64,000 nucleotides of DNA, taken from contig JANLPN010000336.1 of NCBI GenBank assembly GCA_031367285.1, positions 3,139 to 67,138 of the forward strand. Direction: 5' to 3'. The translations under genes were made by a program, and so were the position numbers. The stretch comes from CAISIP01 sp031367285. GTDB lineage: Bacteria; Pseudomonadota; Gammaproteobacteria; Burkholderiales; Burkholderiaceae_C. The notes under the pieces were generated by a model that worked only from the letters and a program-made list of their open reading frames with translations, did not search any database and was not told the origin of the DNA. Of the stretch, positions 42,162 to 50,154 are shown one piece after another. Positions within the stretch are counted from its first letter, which is position 1; every line of letters starts with the position of its first letter.

Positions 42162-42734
42162 ATGAGCAAGGCATTCACCAGGGAATCAGACGCGCAGGAC
42201 GACGAGGACGAGATTGCCTTGCCCGTAGTGCCCGGTAGCGGCAAGAACTATATTACGGCGCGTGGTTACGCCCTGTTGCGCGCGGAGCTCATGGAATTGA
42301 TGGACACCGAGCGGCCCAGGGTGGTGGAGATCGTGCACTGGGCCGCCAGCAACGGCGACCGCTCCGAGAACGGCGACTACATCTACGGCAAGAAGCGCCT
42401 GCGTGAAATTGACCGGCGCATCCGCTTTTTAACCAAGCGGCTGGAGATTGCCGAGGTCACCGATCCCAGCGTGCACCATGGCAACGACCAGGTTTTTTTC
42501 GGCGCAACGGTCACCTATGCCGACGCGGCCGGCAAGGAGAGGTCCGTCACCATCCTGGGCATTGACGAGGTGGACAGCAGCCGTGGTGAAGTAAGCTGGG
42601 TCTCCCCGGTTGCGCGCACGCTGCTGAAGTCGCGTGTGGGCGACGTGCTCAATCTTGTGACGCCGGCCGGCGTGGCCGAGATTGAAGTGCTGCGTGTCGA
42701 TTACCCGGCGCCGGGCAGCAGCGCCGCGTCTTGA
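42162..42734 (+). CDS. greB: Transcription elongation factor GreB
   Basis: The 190-residue protein has the N-terminal coiled coil (ITARGYALLRAELMELMDTE, WAASNGDRSENGDYIYGKKR) with the acidic tip that stimulates RNA polymerase cleavage of backtracked transcripts, and a C-terminal FKBP-like domain (VFFGATVTYADAAGKER, NLVTPAGVAEIEVLRVDYP). The D-x-SEN-G-DY phrase is diagnostic. It is convergent with spoT, an arrangement common in Burkholderiales. Confidence 0.97.
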   Translation: MSKAFTRESDAQDDEDEIALPVVPGSGKNYITARGYALLRAELMELMDTERPRVVEIVHWAASNGDRSENGDYIYGKKRLREIDRRIRFLTKRLEIAEVTDPSVHHGNDQVFFGATVTYADAAGKERSVTILGIDEVDSSRGEVSWVSPVARTLLKSRVGDVLNLVTPAGVAEIEVLRVDYPAPGSSAAS

Positions 42735-42751
42735 ACCGCGGCGTTGGTAGC

Positions 42752-45013
42752 TCAGGTTCGCTGCGTGCGCAGCACCGAAGGCGTGCGGCGCAGATTGCGC
42801 AGCGCCACCTCCAGATGGGCCTGATCGCGCACTGCGATAACGAAGCGCAGATCGGTCGCGTCCTGGGCCGCTTCGTCGCCCATGTGGATATGGGTGATGT
42901 CGGCTTCGGCTGAAGCCAGCGCCGCCGCGACGCGGGCCAGCACACCTTTGCCGTTGACCACCGCCACCACAATCTCGCACTCGAACGGACGCACCGGGTC
43001 GTCGGCCCAGTCGACCGCAATAAAGCGTTCACTGTCCTTGTGCTGCAGCTTGCCGGCGATGGTGCAGGTGCTGGTATGCACCACCAGACCTTCACCTCGC
43101 CCCAGATAGCCCACAATGGCGTCGCCCGGGATGGGATGGCAACAGGCGGCGTACTGGACCGACGCGTTTTCGCTGCCGTCCAGCGTTACCACGCCCTGTG
43201 CTATCGATTCGTGGGCCGTGAAGCGCTCGCGTGTCAACAGCAGGGCATCCGGCTTTTCACCAGTCTCCTCGGCCAGCAGCCTCACCAGGCGTTTGGCCAC
43301 GATGGTGGCGATGCGTTTGCCCAGGCCGATGTCGGTCAGCAACTCGACGCGGCTGCGGTTGCCGGTAAAACGCAGCAGGCGATCCCAGACGCCGCGGTAC
43401 GTGGCATCGTCATCCGGAAATTTTTCGATGCCTTCCGCCCGCAGGGCCTGCGCCAGCAGCTTCTTGCCGAAATTCTCGGACTCGGCCTGCGCCAACGTCT
43501 TCAGGTGGTGCCGTATCTTGGAGCGCGCCCGCCCGGTGCGCACGAAACTCAGCCAGGCCGGGTTGGGGCTGGACATCGGCGCGGTGATTACCTCGACCAC
43601 GTCGCCGTTTTTCAGCTCGGTACGCAGCGGCGCCTGCTCGCCGTTGATACGTGCAGCCATGGTGCGGTCGCCCACGTTGCTGTGGATGGCGTAAGCGAAA
43701 TCCACTACCGTGGCACCGCGCGGAAGCGACAGGATCTGGCTCTTGGGCGTAAACACGTAGACCGCGTCGGGAAACAGATCTACCTTGACGTGGTCCCAGA
43801 ACTCGGCCGCGTCGCCGGTCTCATGCTGGATGTCGAGCAGTGACTGCAGCCACTGGTTGCCGAGCCAGTCGGAGGTGTCGGCATTCGGGTTCTTGGCTTT
43901 GTAGAGCCAGTGCGCCGCGACGCCGGACTCGGCCACCAGGTGCATGGACTCGGTGCGCAGCTGGAACTCTATGTTGACCCCCGCAGGGCCGACCAGCGTA
44001 GTGTGCAGCGACTGGTAGCCGTTGAGCTTGGCGATGGCGATATGGTCCTTGAAGCGCCCTGGCACCGGTTTGTAGAGCTGGTGCAGGGTGCCCAGCGCGG
44101 TGTAGCAGTCGATCAGCGTGGGCACGATCAGCCGGAAGCCGTAGATGTCGGTCACCTGCGCGAAACTCAGGTGTTTCTGGTTCATCTTGCGGTAGATCGA
44201 GAAAACGGATTTCTCGCGGCCCGCGATGCGCAGGCTCATACCGGTTTCGGCAAATTTTGCTTCCAGTTCGCGCTGAACCTTGGCGATCAGGTCGCGCCGG
44301 CGGCTGCGCGCTTTCTCGACCGCCTTGGACAGAATTACGTTGCGCCACGGGTGCAAATAGGCAAAGGACAGGTCCTGCAGCTCGCGGTAGATCTGGTTCA
44401 GCCCAAGGCGGTGCGCAATCGGCGCGTAGATGTCCAAGGTCTCGGAGGAAATACGGGCCCATTTGTCGCGCGCCACATTGGACAGCGTGCGCATATTGTG
44501 CGAACGGTCGGCCAGCTTGATCAGTATTACGCGCACGTCGCGCGCCATTGCCAGCAGCATTTTGCGAAACGACTCGGCCTGGTTTTCCTCGCGCGTGGTG
44601 AAATGCAGTTTGTCCAACTTGGTGAGGCCGTCCACGAGCTCGGCCACCGGAGATCCAAAACGTTCTATCAACTCGATTTTGGTGACGCCGCAATCTTCGA
44701 GCGCGTCGTGCAGCAATGCGGCCATCAGTGCCTGCGCATCCAGCTTCCAGTCGGCGCACTGGGCGGCCACGGCAATCGGGTGTGTGATGTAAGGCTCGCC
44801 ACTGGCGCGAATTTGCCCGAGGTGGGCTTCGTCGGCGAATTTGTAGGCCAGCCGGACGCGCTCCACGTCGCCGGGGGGCAGGTAGTCCAGCTTGGACATC
44901 AGCGCCGCGAAGCTGGCTGCCGCCGCGTTAAACGCGGCAGCGCTGAGCGAGCCGCCACCGGAAGGCCTGCGGATCCGTTTGGGCTCTGCGACGGGAAGGT
45001 TGAGGCTGCTCAC
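42752..45013 (-). CDS. spoT: Bifunctional (p)ppGpp synthetase/hydrolase SpoT (RelA/SpoT family)
   Basis: The GTG at 45013 gives 753 residues. The HD hydrolase domain shows LLHDALEDCGV (about residues 101-110) and LIKLADRSHNMRTL. The synthetase domain has YGFRLIVPTLIDCYTALG and PGRFKDHIA, where RFKD is the hallmark of bifunctional enzymes. TGS (VYVFTPKSQILSLPRGATVV) and C-terminal ACT domains follow. It makes and degrades the stringent-response alarmone. It is downstream of gmk and rpoZ in the conserved order, but a strong terminator precedes it. Confidence 0.97.
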   Translation of the reverse strand: MSSLNLPVAEPKRIRRPSGGGSLSAAAFNAAAASFAALMSKLDYLPPGDVERVRLAYKFADEAHLGQIRASGEPYITHPIAVAAQCADWKLDAQALMAALLHDALEDCGVTKIELIERFGSPVAELVDGLTKLDKLHFTTREENQAESFRKMLLAMARDVRVILIKLADRSHNMRTLSNVARDKWARISSETLDIYAPIAHRLGLNQIYRELQDLSFAYLHPWRNVILSKAVEKARSRRRDLIAKVQRELEAKFAETGMSLRIAGREKSVFSIYRKMNQKHLSFAQVTDIYGFRLIVPTLIDCYTALGTLHQLYKPVPGRFKDHIAIAKLNGYQSLHTTLVGPAGVNIEFQLRTESMHLVAESGVAAHWLYKAKNPNADTSDWLGNQWLQSLLDIQHETGDAAEFWDHVKVDLFPDAVYVFTPKSQILSLPRGATVVDFAYAIHSNVGDRTMAARINGEQAPLRTELKNGDVVEVITAPMSSPNPAWLSFVRTGRARSKIRHHLKTLAQAESENFGKKLLAQALRAEGIEKFPDDDATYRGVWDRLLRFTGNRSRVELLTDIGLGKRIATIVAKRLVRLLAEETGEKPDALLLTRERFTAHESIAQGVVTLDGSENASVQYAACCHPIPGDAIVGYLGRGEGLVVHTSTCTIAGKLQHKDSERFIAVDWADDPVRPFECEIVVAVVNGKGVLARVAAALASAEADITHIHMGDEAAQDATDLRFVIAVRDQAHLEVALRNLRRTPSVLRTQRT

Positions 45014-45051
45014 CCCCCAAATATAGCTTGCGAGGCCCCTGCCGCAGCGGC

Positions 45052-45087
45052 AAAAAATAATGGCACCGCGATGGGTGCCATTATTTT
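45052..45087 (-). terminator. Intrinsic terminator between rpoZ and spoT
   Basis: AATAATGGCACC (45056-45067) pairs with GGTGCCATTATT (45074-45085) around a six-base loop; two more A-T pairs extend the stem. Read on the minus strand, the stem is followed by a TTATTTTTT run. It lies about 60 bases after the rpoZ stop and about 40 bases before the spoT GTG. The plus strand has a shorter T run. Confidence 0.8.
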
Positions 45088-45148
45088 GGGGCCGATACAG
45101 GATCGATCAACACTTGCCGCGGCCCGTCCACGGCCTGCCCAGGAAGTA

Positions 45149-45352
45149 TTACAGGGGAACCTTCTTGAGCATTTCCAGCCCGATCTTGCCGGCGGCGATT
45201 TCACGCAGCGCGGTGACGCCGGGTTTATTCTTGCTTTCAATCTTGGGCGTGTGGCCCTGGCTCAGCATACGCGCGCGGTACGTCGCGGCCAATACCAACT
45301 GGAAGCGGTTAGGGATCTGGGCAAGGCAATCTTCAACAGTGATGCGGGCCAT
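45149..45352 (-). CDS. rpoZ: RNA polymerase omega subunit
   Basis: The 67-residue protein (MARITVEDCLAQIPNRFQLV, LAATYRARMLSQGHTP) matches omega, which stabilises the beta-prime subunit and forms one ppGpp site on RNA polymerase. Length and start are standard. It lies between gmk (20 bases upstream) and spoT, the usual order, and is probably transcribed with gmk. Confidence 0.97.
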   Translation of the reverse strand: MARITVEDCLAQIPNRFQLVLAATYRARMLSQGHTPKIESKNKPGVTALREIAAGKIGLEMLKKVPL

Positions 45353-45372
45353 AAGGTCTTTCCAAAAGTTCT

Positions 45373-45993
45373 CTAGGGAATGTTCAGCAAGCTGAAGGTT
45401 TGGGCACGGGCGCGGCGCTGCGCCGCAAACTTGAGCCGCTGCGCGTGCACGATGGCCTTGAGGTCAAACAGCGCGCGATCAAAGGACTCATTGATTATAA
45501 CGAAGTCGAATTGCTGGACCTGCGCGACCTCCAGTGCAGCATTGCGCAGCCGCAGCTCTATGGTGGCCGCCGCATCTTCACCGCGCCGCTCCAGCCGCAG
45601 GCGCAACTCCTCCCAGCTCGGGGGCAGGATAAAAATCGACACCGCGTTGGCGAAAATCCGCTTGATCGACACCGCGCCCTGGAAATCGATCTCGAGCACC
45701 ACGTCGGAGCCCTGTTGCATACGTTCGGCAATCGCCTGGCGCGAGGTGCCGTAGCGGTGACCGTGCACCTCGGCCCATTCCACAAAACCGTCGGCCTGCA
45801 CCATGGCCTCGAACTGCGCCGGCGATACGAAGTAGTACTCGCGCCCGTCTTTTTCCTGCCCGCGCGGCGGCCGTGTGGTGTGTGATATTGAAGGTCTGAC
45901 CAGCGAGTCCAGTTCCAGCAAGGCCTTGACCAGGCTCGACTTGCCGGCCCCGCTGGGGGCTGCAACAACAAACAGGTTTCCGGGATAGTCCAT
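45373..45993 (-). CDS. gmk: Guanylate kinase
   Basis: The 206-residue enzyme phosphorylates GMP to GDP. The P-loop is APSGAGKSSL (residues 12-21), with the GMP-binding segment RPSISHTTRPPRGQEKDGRE, and the LID arginines in LRLRLERRGEDAAATIELRL. It starts a short operon with rpoZ. It also links purine supply to the (p)ppGpp metabolism of spoT. Confidence 0.97.
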   Translation of the reverse strand: MDYPGNLFVVAAPSGAGKSSLVKALLELDSLVRPSISHTTRPPRGQEKDGREYYFVSPAQFEAMVQADGFVEWAEVHGHRYGTSRQAIAERMQQGSDVVLEIDFQGAVSIKRIFANAVSIFILPPSWEELRLRLERRGEDAAATIELRLRNAALEVAQVQQFDFVIINESFDRALFDLKAIVHAQRLKFAAQRRARAQTFSLLNIP

Positions 45994-46058
45994 GAAAATA
46001 GGCGCTGGCGCGCTGTCTGGCAGGGTCGCTCTATTCTATGTGCCGCACCTGAGGGCAC

Positions 46059-46982
46059 TTAGCCCGGCGCGCCCCGCGCGTGCAGACTGATCGCCCGGTA
46101 GGCTACATCATGCACCGGTGTCCGCACCCCCGCTGCCTTTCCGAAACGCACTACGGCGCCGCTGAGCGATTCCAGTTCCAGCGGCCGGCCGGCGTCGAGA
46201 TCGGCCAACATGGACGGTCGCGATGCCGGCGGAAAAGCGCTCATCGCCCGCAGGGTGACGGACACGATATCCTCGGGCAGCCCGACGTGTCGCGCCGCGG
46301 CAACGTCCGCGACCTCGGACACAGCGTCCGCAAGCAGCGCCTGTGTCGGTGGGTGGGCCAGTATCTGGCCCAGGTTTGCGCGCGTAAGGCAAGCAATCGC
46401 GGCGAATGGCGCAAGTACGATGAACTTTCGCCACAGGTCGGTCTGGATGTTTGTGGATATGCTGGCTTCGACCCCGCTGCTGTTGAGCACGGCTGCAAAA
46501 TTGGTGCAGCGCCGGCTCGGCCTGCCATCCAGTTCGGCGAATACGAGTCTGCAAAACGGGCTGCGGTGTTCGACCTGGCCTGGCCCGCTGAGCAGCGACA
46601 CGACGTAAGCCGCGCCCATGACCACCGGCGCGGTCCCAAGCACCGCCACCAGGCGATCAGCTGCGTCGACGCCGTTTTGTACCGGCACTACCATGGTGTC
46701 ATGTCCGAGCAGCGGCTGCAGGGCCTTGGCAGCCTGTTCGAGGTCATGGAGTTTCACGCCGAGTACCACGACATCAACCGGGCCCACGCTGGCCGCGTCG
46801 TCGGTGGCGGACACCACGGGTAACACCAGGTCGCCTTGCATGCTCTTGATGCGCAGGCCCGAGTTGCGCAGAGCCGAAAGATTGGCGCCCCGCGCGATGA
46901 ACACGACGTCATGGCCACCCGCCTGCAGGCGGCCCCCCAGGTAGGCTCCGACACCCCCCGTCCCATAGATGGCTATGCGCAT
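46059..46982 (-). CDS. Ketopantoate reductase family protein (PanE/ApbA-like)
   Basis: The ATG at 46982 gives 307 residues. The Rossmann motif GTGGVGAYLGGRL is at residues 7-19 and binds NADPH. The middle has VQNGVDAADRL, and the C-terminal helical domain has the conserved KFIVLAPFAAI and RPSMLADLDAGRPLELESLSG, typical of 2-dehydropantoate 2-reductases. Its start overlaps the end of the TIM-barrel gene by ten bases. Given the catabolic context it may reduce another 2-oxo acid rather than ketopantoate. Confidence 0.9.
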   Translation of the reverse strand: MRIAIYGTGGVGAYLGGRLQAGGHDVVFIARGANLSALRNSGLRIKSMQGDLVLPVVSATDDAASVGPVDVVVLGVKLHDLEQAAKALQPLLGHDTMVVPVQNGVDAADRLVAVLGTAPVVMGAAYVVSLLSGPGQVEHRSPFCRLVFAELDGRPSRRCTNFAAVLNSSGVEASISTNIQTDLWRKFIVLAPFAAIACLTRANLGQILAHPPTQALLADAVSEVADVAAARHVGLPEDIVSVTLRAMSAFPPASRPSMLADLDAGRPLELESLSGAVVRFGKAAGVRTPVHDVAYRAISLHARGAPG

Positions 46983-47824
46983 GTTGGTGTCCAAGCCTGT
47001 TCGGCCAGACGCAGCAGGGCGCGCACGCGCTCCACGCCCTCGCGCGCCACGACGTCGGCCGGCCGATTCCATTGCAGGGGATTCGGCGCTTCGTAACTCA
47101 GAGTGCCCTGGTAGTTCATCGCCATCAATGCCCTGAAAATTTCTACGAATGGCACCACCCCCGTTCCCGGCGGCAGGCGATCTATTGCCACCTTCATGTC
47201 CGACGGCGGTCCTGGCGGCGCATCGCTGAACTGGACCGTGAAGATCTGATCCACCGGCACGCCCAGCAAGCTCGCCGCGTTGCCTCCGCTGCAGTGCAGG
47301 TGGTAAGTGTCAAGCAGCAAGCCGAAATTTTTCATGTTCACCGTGTTGACGACTTCCAGACCGGCTTCCAGCGTGCGGACGACCGAATGGCGCGAATTGA
47401 ATTCCAGCGCAAGTTTCAACCCGTGGGCCGCGGTGATGTCCGCGGCATCCTTCAAATTTTGCGTGGCCATGGTTATGCCGTCCGCGGGGGTTTGGCCTGG
47501 CGGCATCATGATTACGCCGCAGCCCAGCGCGACCGCCATTTCACTTACATAACGCAAGGAGTCCAGCAGGCGCTTCAATTCGCTTCCGGATGAAAAGAGA
47601 ACGCCGTTTTCAGTGCCGATTACCGCCACCTTGATGCCGGCGCCCTGCACCATGTTCACTATCGCCTGCCCGCTCATGCCCGCCTGGTGGCAACGCATGA
47701 AATCCGCATGGCGCAATTCAACGCCGTGGTAGCCCGCCTCCCGCGCGATCCGAAGGGCGTCGGCAAGTGGTGTGGTGTCCAGTGTCCAGGTGTGCAGGGC
47801 AAGCTGTTGGTGCAGGATGTTCAT
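46973..47824 (-). CDS. Sugar phosphate isomerase/epimerase-type TIM barrel protein
   Basis: The 283-residue protein has the AP-endonuclease-2/xylose-isomerase-like barrel: LHTWTLDTTPLADALRIARE, GYHGVELRHADF, LALEFNSRHSVVRTLEAG (metal Glu), FGLLLDTYHLHCSGG (Asp, His), IFTVQFSDAPPG, GTLSYEAPNP (last Glu). Members isomerise sugars, hydroxypyruvate or cyclitols, often with Mn or Mg. It is translationally linked to the reductase and lies just downstream of the transposase-TetR fusion, so it probably belongs to the same regulon. Confidence 0.88.
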   Translation of the reverse strand: MNILHQQLALHTWTLDTTPLADALRIAREAGYHGVELRHADFMRCHQAGMSGQAIVNMVQGAGIKVAVIGTENGVLFSSGSELKRLLDSLRYVSEMAVALGCGVIMMPPGQTPADGITMATQNLKDAADITAAHGLKLALEFNSRHSVVRTLEAGLEVVNTVNMKNFGLLLDTYHLHCSGGNAASLLGVPVDQIFTVQFSDAPPGPPSDMKVAIDRLPPGTGVVPFVEIFRALMAMNYQGTLSYEAPNPLQWNRPADVVAREGVERVRALLRLAEQAWTPTCA

Positions 47825-47843
47825 GGTCGTGGTCGTGGTTGTG

Positions 47844-49616
47844 CTAGGACCTTAAAGCAGCGTCCACGTTGTGGATCCGGTAGGTCGGGCGTTGCTGCGG
47901 AGCGGGGCTCACCAGCTTGAGCGCCATGCGCACTATGCGATTGGCCACTTCCTGCTGGTCAAGACGACCACGCTCCCGGTACCAGGCAAATGCATAACTG
48001 GACATACCGGCGATGACCAGGGCACCGATGCGCGGGTCCTCGATTTCAAACTCTCCCGATTCGATGCCCTCAGTCAGCAATGCGCTCAGCCTGTGGTCGA
48101 CGGACTTGCGCATCCGGTTGATGCGCTCCGCAGCCTCCGCGGGCAGGCTGATTTCCTCGCGGAAATAGATCGCCACGAGCTGGTGCTCCTGCAACACGAC
48201 CCTGGTGAATTCGCGCAGGAACTGCTCGAGGCGAAGCCATGCACTGCCTTTGGCGGACATCGCATTCTCCGCGGCGGCCAGCACACTCCTGGTACTGTGC
48301 TCGCAGATCTCGACCAGGATGTCGCTCTTTGACGTGAAGTGGTAATACACGAACGGCTTGGTAGCGCCCAGACGCTCCGCAATGGCATCGACCGAGGTCT
48401 GGAGGTAGCCGCGCTCGAAGAAAAGCTTGGCGGCCACCTGCAGAATGCGGTCACGTTTGAGAGTCAGCACCTTGTCCCGCAGGCTGTTTACCTCTTCCCG
48501 CGCCCCGGGCTGCTGATCTTGCGTGGACCCGGAACGGGTCCGGTTGGGATAGCTTGCCCCATTCTTTGCGGAACTCAAGCTGCCACTGGCGTCCACCGGT
48601 TGTTGCCGCAGGCCGCTGCCCTGGGTCCAGATGAACGGGGTCCGCTCAGCGTCATTGCGTTCGACGTATTCTTCGATGCTGGCGATCAAAGCCTGCGCGC
48701 CCGGGAATGGGTGCAATTGCCGGGCCGGCAGGCCGCGGAACAAGCGCTCAACCGCCGTGAGCCACGATGCCGGGCCGGGCGCCAGGCGCAGGTTGAATCG
48801 TCTGTGTTTTGCAAGCCACCTTTGCACTGCAGGGTGTGCCTGCATGGCGTCTTGGTCAGCGACCAGGTGCAGCGTCCTGCCCTTGGGTATCTCCTGCTCG
48901 ACTTGCCGCAGGAACTGCAGCCATTCGACGCGGCCTTGATCCGGCTGCGGCCGGGCAAGGTTCTTCCGGTCCAGCGTCTTGAACGCGGCAAGCAATGCGC
49001 TGCATCCATAGGGCCCGCTCTTGCGCGTTGAGTGGGTGGCGTGCGCCTTCTTTTTCGACTGCGCGTCTTCTGGCGCAGGCACCTCGCCCGCCTGGCCGCA
49101 GGACAGCACCAGGGCGCGAACCGCAGGCGAAAAATACAGCGCTGCGATGTCTTCGGGTGGTCCCGGCGGTTCGCCTTCCGGCAGCGGTTTGGCACCGCGC
49201 GGCAGTTGCGGTGGTTTCACGCCATTGGCGCGCCAATGGCGTGAAACACTTGCCGCACTGATGCCCAGGGCCGCAGCCAGGGAGCGGGCGCTCCAGGGCT
49301 TGCCCGCCTCGGGACTGGATTGCGTGGTCATGTGGATGAGACGTGCGACGTCGACGGCGCTCGGGGGTACCCCGCGCGGTAGATCACGCTCGATACCGGC
49401 AAGCCTGAAATGCGCATAGCGTTCTCGCCAGCGCGCCACCTGGACACGACCAACGTTCAGCTCCACGGCGATGTCCTTGTTCTGCATGCCTGCGGCCGCG
49501 AGCAAAACGATGCGCGCACGCTGGGTCAGCCGCGCACTGGTCTGGCTGGATTGCTTTAGCCGCGTCAATTCGGCCAGTTCAGCACTGGTCAACACAATTT
49601 CAGGCGCCACTCGCAT
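47844..49616 (-). CDS. Fusion of degenerate IS630-type transposase and TetR-family regulator
   Basis: One 590-codon frame encodes two proteins. Residues 1-335 are IS630-like: helix-turn-helix regions (QNKDIAVELNVGRVQVARWR, LGISAASVSRHWRANGVKP) and a DDE core. The first catalytic Asp-Glu-Lys is replaced (VLSCGQAGE near 170-178), while D254 (LVADQ) and E290 (SWLTAVERLF) remain. Residues 384-590 are a TetR regulator (ILQVAAKLFFERGYLQTSVD, AIAERLGATKPFVYYHFTSK). The TetR part could also start internally at the GTG at 48472 in DKVLTLKRD, after AAGG. It is divergent from the ABC transport/catabolic genes, which it probably represses. Confidence 0.85.
   Translation of the reverse strand: MRVAPEIVLTSAELAELTRLKQSSQTSARLTQRARIVLLAAAGMQNKDIAVELNVGRVQVARWRERYAHFRLAGIERDLPRGVPPSAVDVARLIHMTTQSSPEAGKPWSARSLAAALGISAASVSRHWRANGVKPPQLPRGAKPLPEGEPPGPPEDIAALYFSPAVRALVLSCGQAGEVPAPEDAQSKKKAHATHSTRKSGPYGCSALLAAFKTLDRKNLARPQPDQGRVEWLQFLRQVEQEIPKGRTLHLVADQDAMQAHPAVQRWLAKHRRFNLRLAPGPASWLTAVERLFRGLPARQLHPFPGAQALIASIEEYVERNDAERTPFIWTQGSGLRQQPVDASGSLSSAKNGASYPNRTRSGSTQDQQPGAREEVNSLRDKVLTLKRDRILQVAAKLFFERGYLQTSVDAIAERLGATKPFVYYHFTSKSDILVEICEHSTRSVLAAAENAMSAKGSAWLRLEQFLREFTRVVLQEHQLVAIYFREEISLPAEAAERINRMRKSVDHRLSALLTEGIESGEFEIEDPRIGALVIAGMSSYAFAWYRERGRLDQQEVANRIVRMALKLVSPAPQQRPTYRIHNVDAALRS
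49214..49247. repeat. 34-bp perfect palindrome inside the transposase-like domain
   Basis: GTTTCACGCCATTGGCG (49214-49230) is followed directly by its exact reverse complement to 49247. It overlaps the codons for the second helix-turn-helix (VSRHWRANGVK). No loop separates the arms. It could be an operator or a relic of recombination. Confidence 0.7.
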
Positions 49617-50154
49617 CCGCTATTCCTATGCTGGTCCACTATGTGTCCATGGCTGGACAGGACCAATTAAGTTCACTCAAGACTGATTCATAAAACCAGC
49701 TCTGGCCCGTTTTCAGGCGCATCGCCCGATCTCCAATAGGGTCTGTTTATGATTATCGGGTACTCCTCCGGTCAAGGCGCCGCTATCCGCGATGTTGACG
49801 CAATTTTGGCATTAACGGCGCTTGTCAAGCCGAAAAATTTCAGCGCGCGACAGGCCGTCCCCAAGGCACAACACGCTTGACGCGCAAACCAATGCGGCAC
49901 GTTCTCCCAACCTGAAATAACGGTTTTCACTTCGGCCCGCCACGACCTGATAGCGCCGGCGAAACCCCGTGCCAACGCCGCAGCCTCGTCCCGGATGCGG
50001 TAGCCGGCCGCCACCTGCCCGGCCACGGGAAAGAAATAATGTACTTCATGGACGAAAATTATACTTTACAGTACAATTCAATTGAGGCATGATGGAGGCA
50101 CCTAAGAAATTGGGTGGCCAATACGGACGACGACTTAAACAAGGAGACTTTTCA
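49617..50154. promoter_or_regulatory. Divergent control region of the catabolic cluster
   Basis: This 538-base region separates the fusion regulator from the ABC binding-protein gene. AT content rises at 50045-50090, with TATACT at 50062-50067 as a possible -10 box and inverted TGTAC/GTACA half-sites flanking it. A minus-strand open frame at 49772-50026 has no homology I can recognise and may be a relic. AAGGAGA precedes the ATG at 50155. Confidence 0.35.

Noticed and set aside
47844..49700. A complete IS630 insertion sequence
   Set aside because: I could not find matching terminal inverted repeats or a TA duplication, the DDE triad is broken and the frame runs on into TetR.
49772..50026. 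84-codon minus-strand frame upstream of the binding protein
   Set aside because: No ribosome site, no family resemblance, and it fills a likely divergent promoter region; could be a relic but not supportable.
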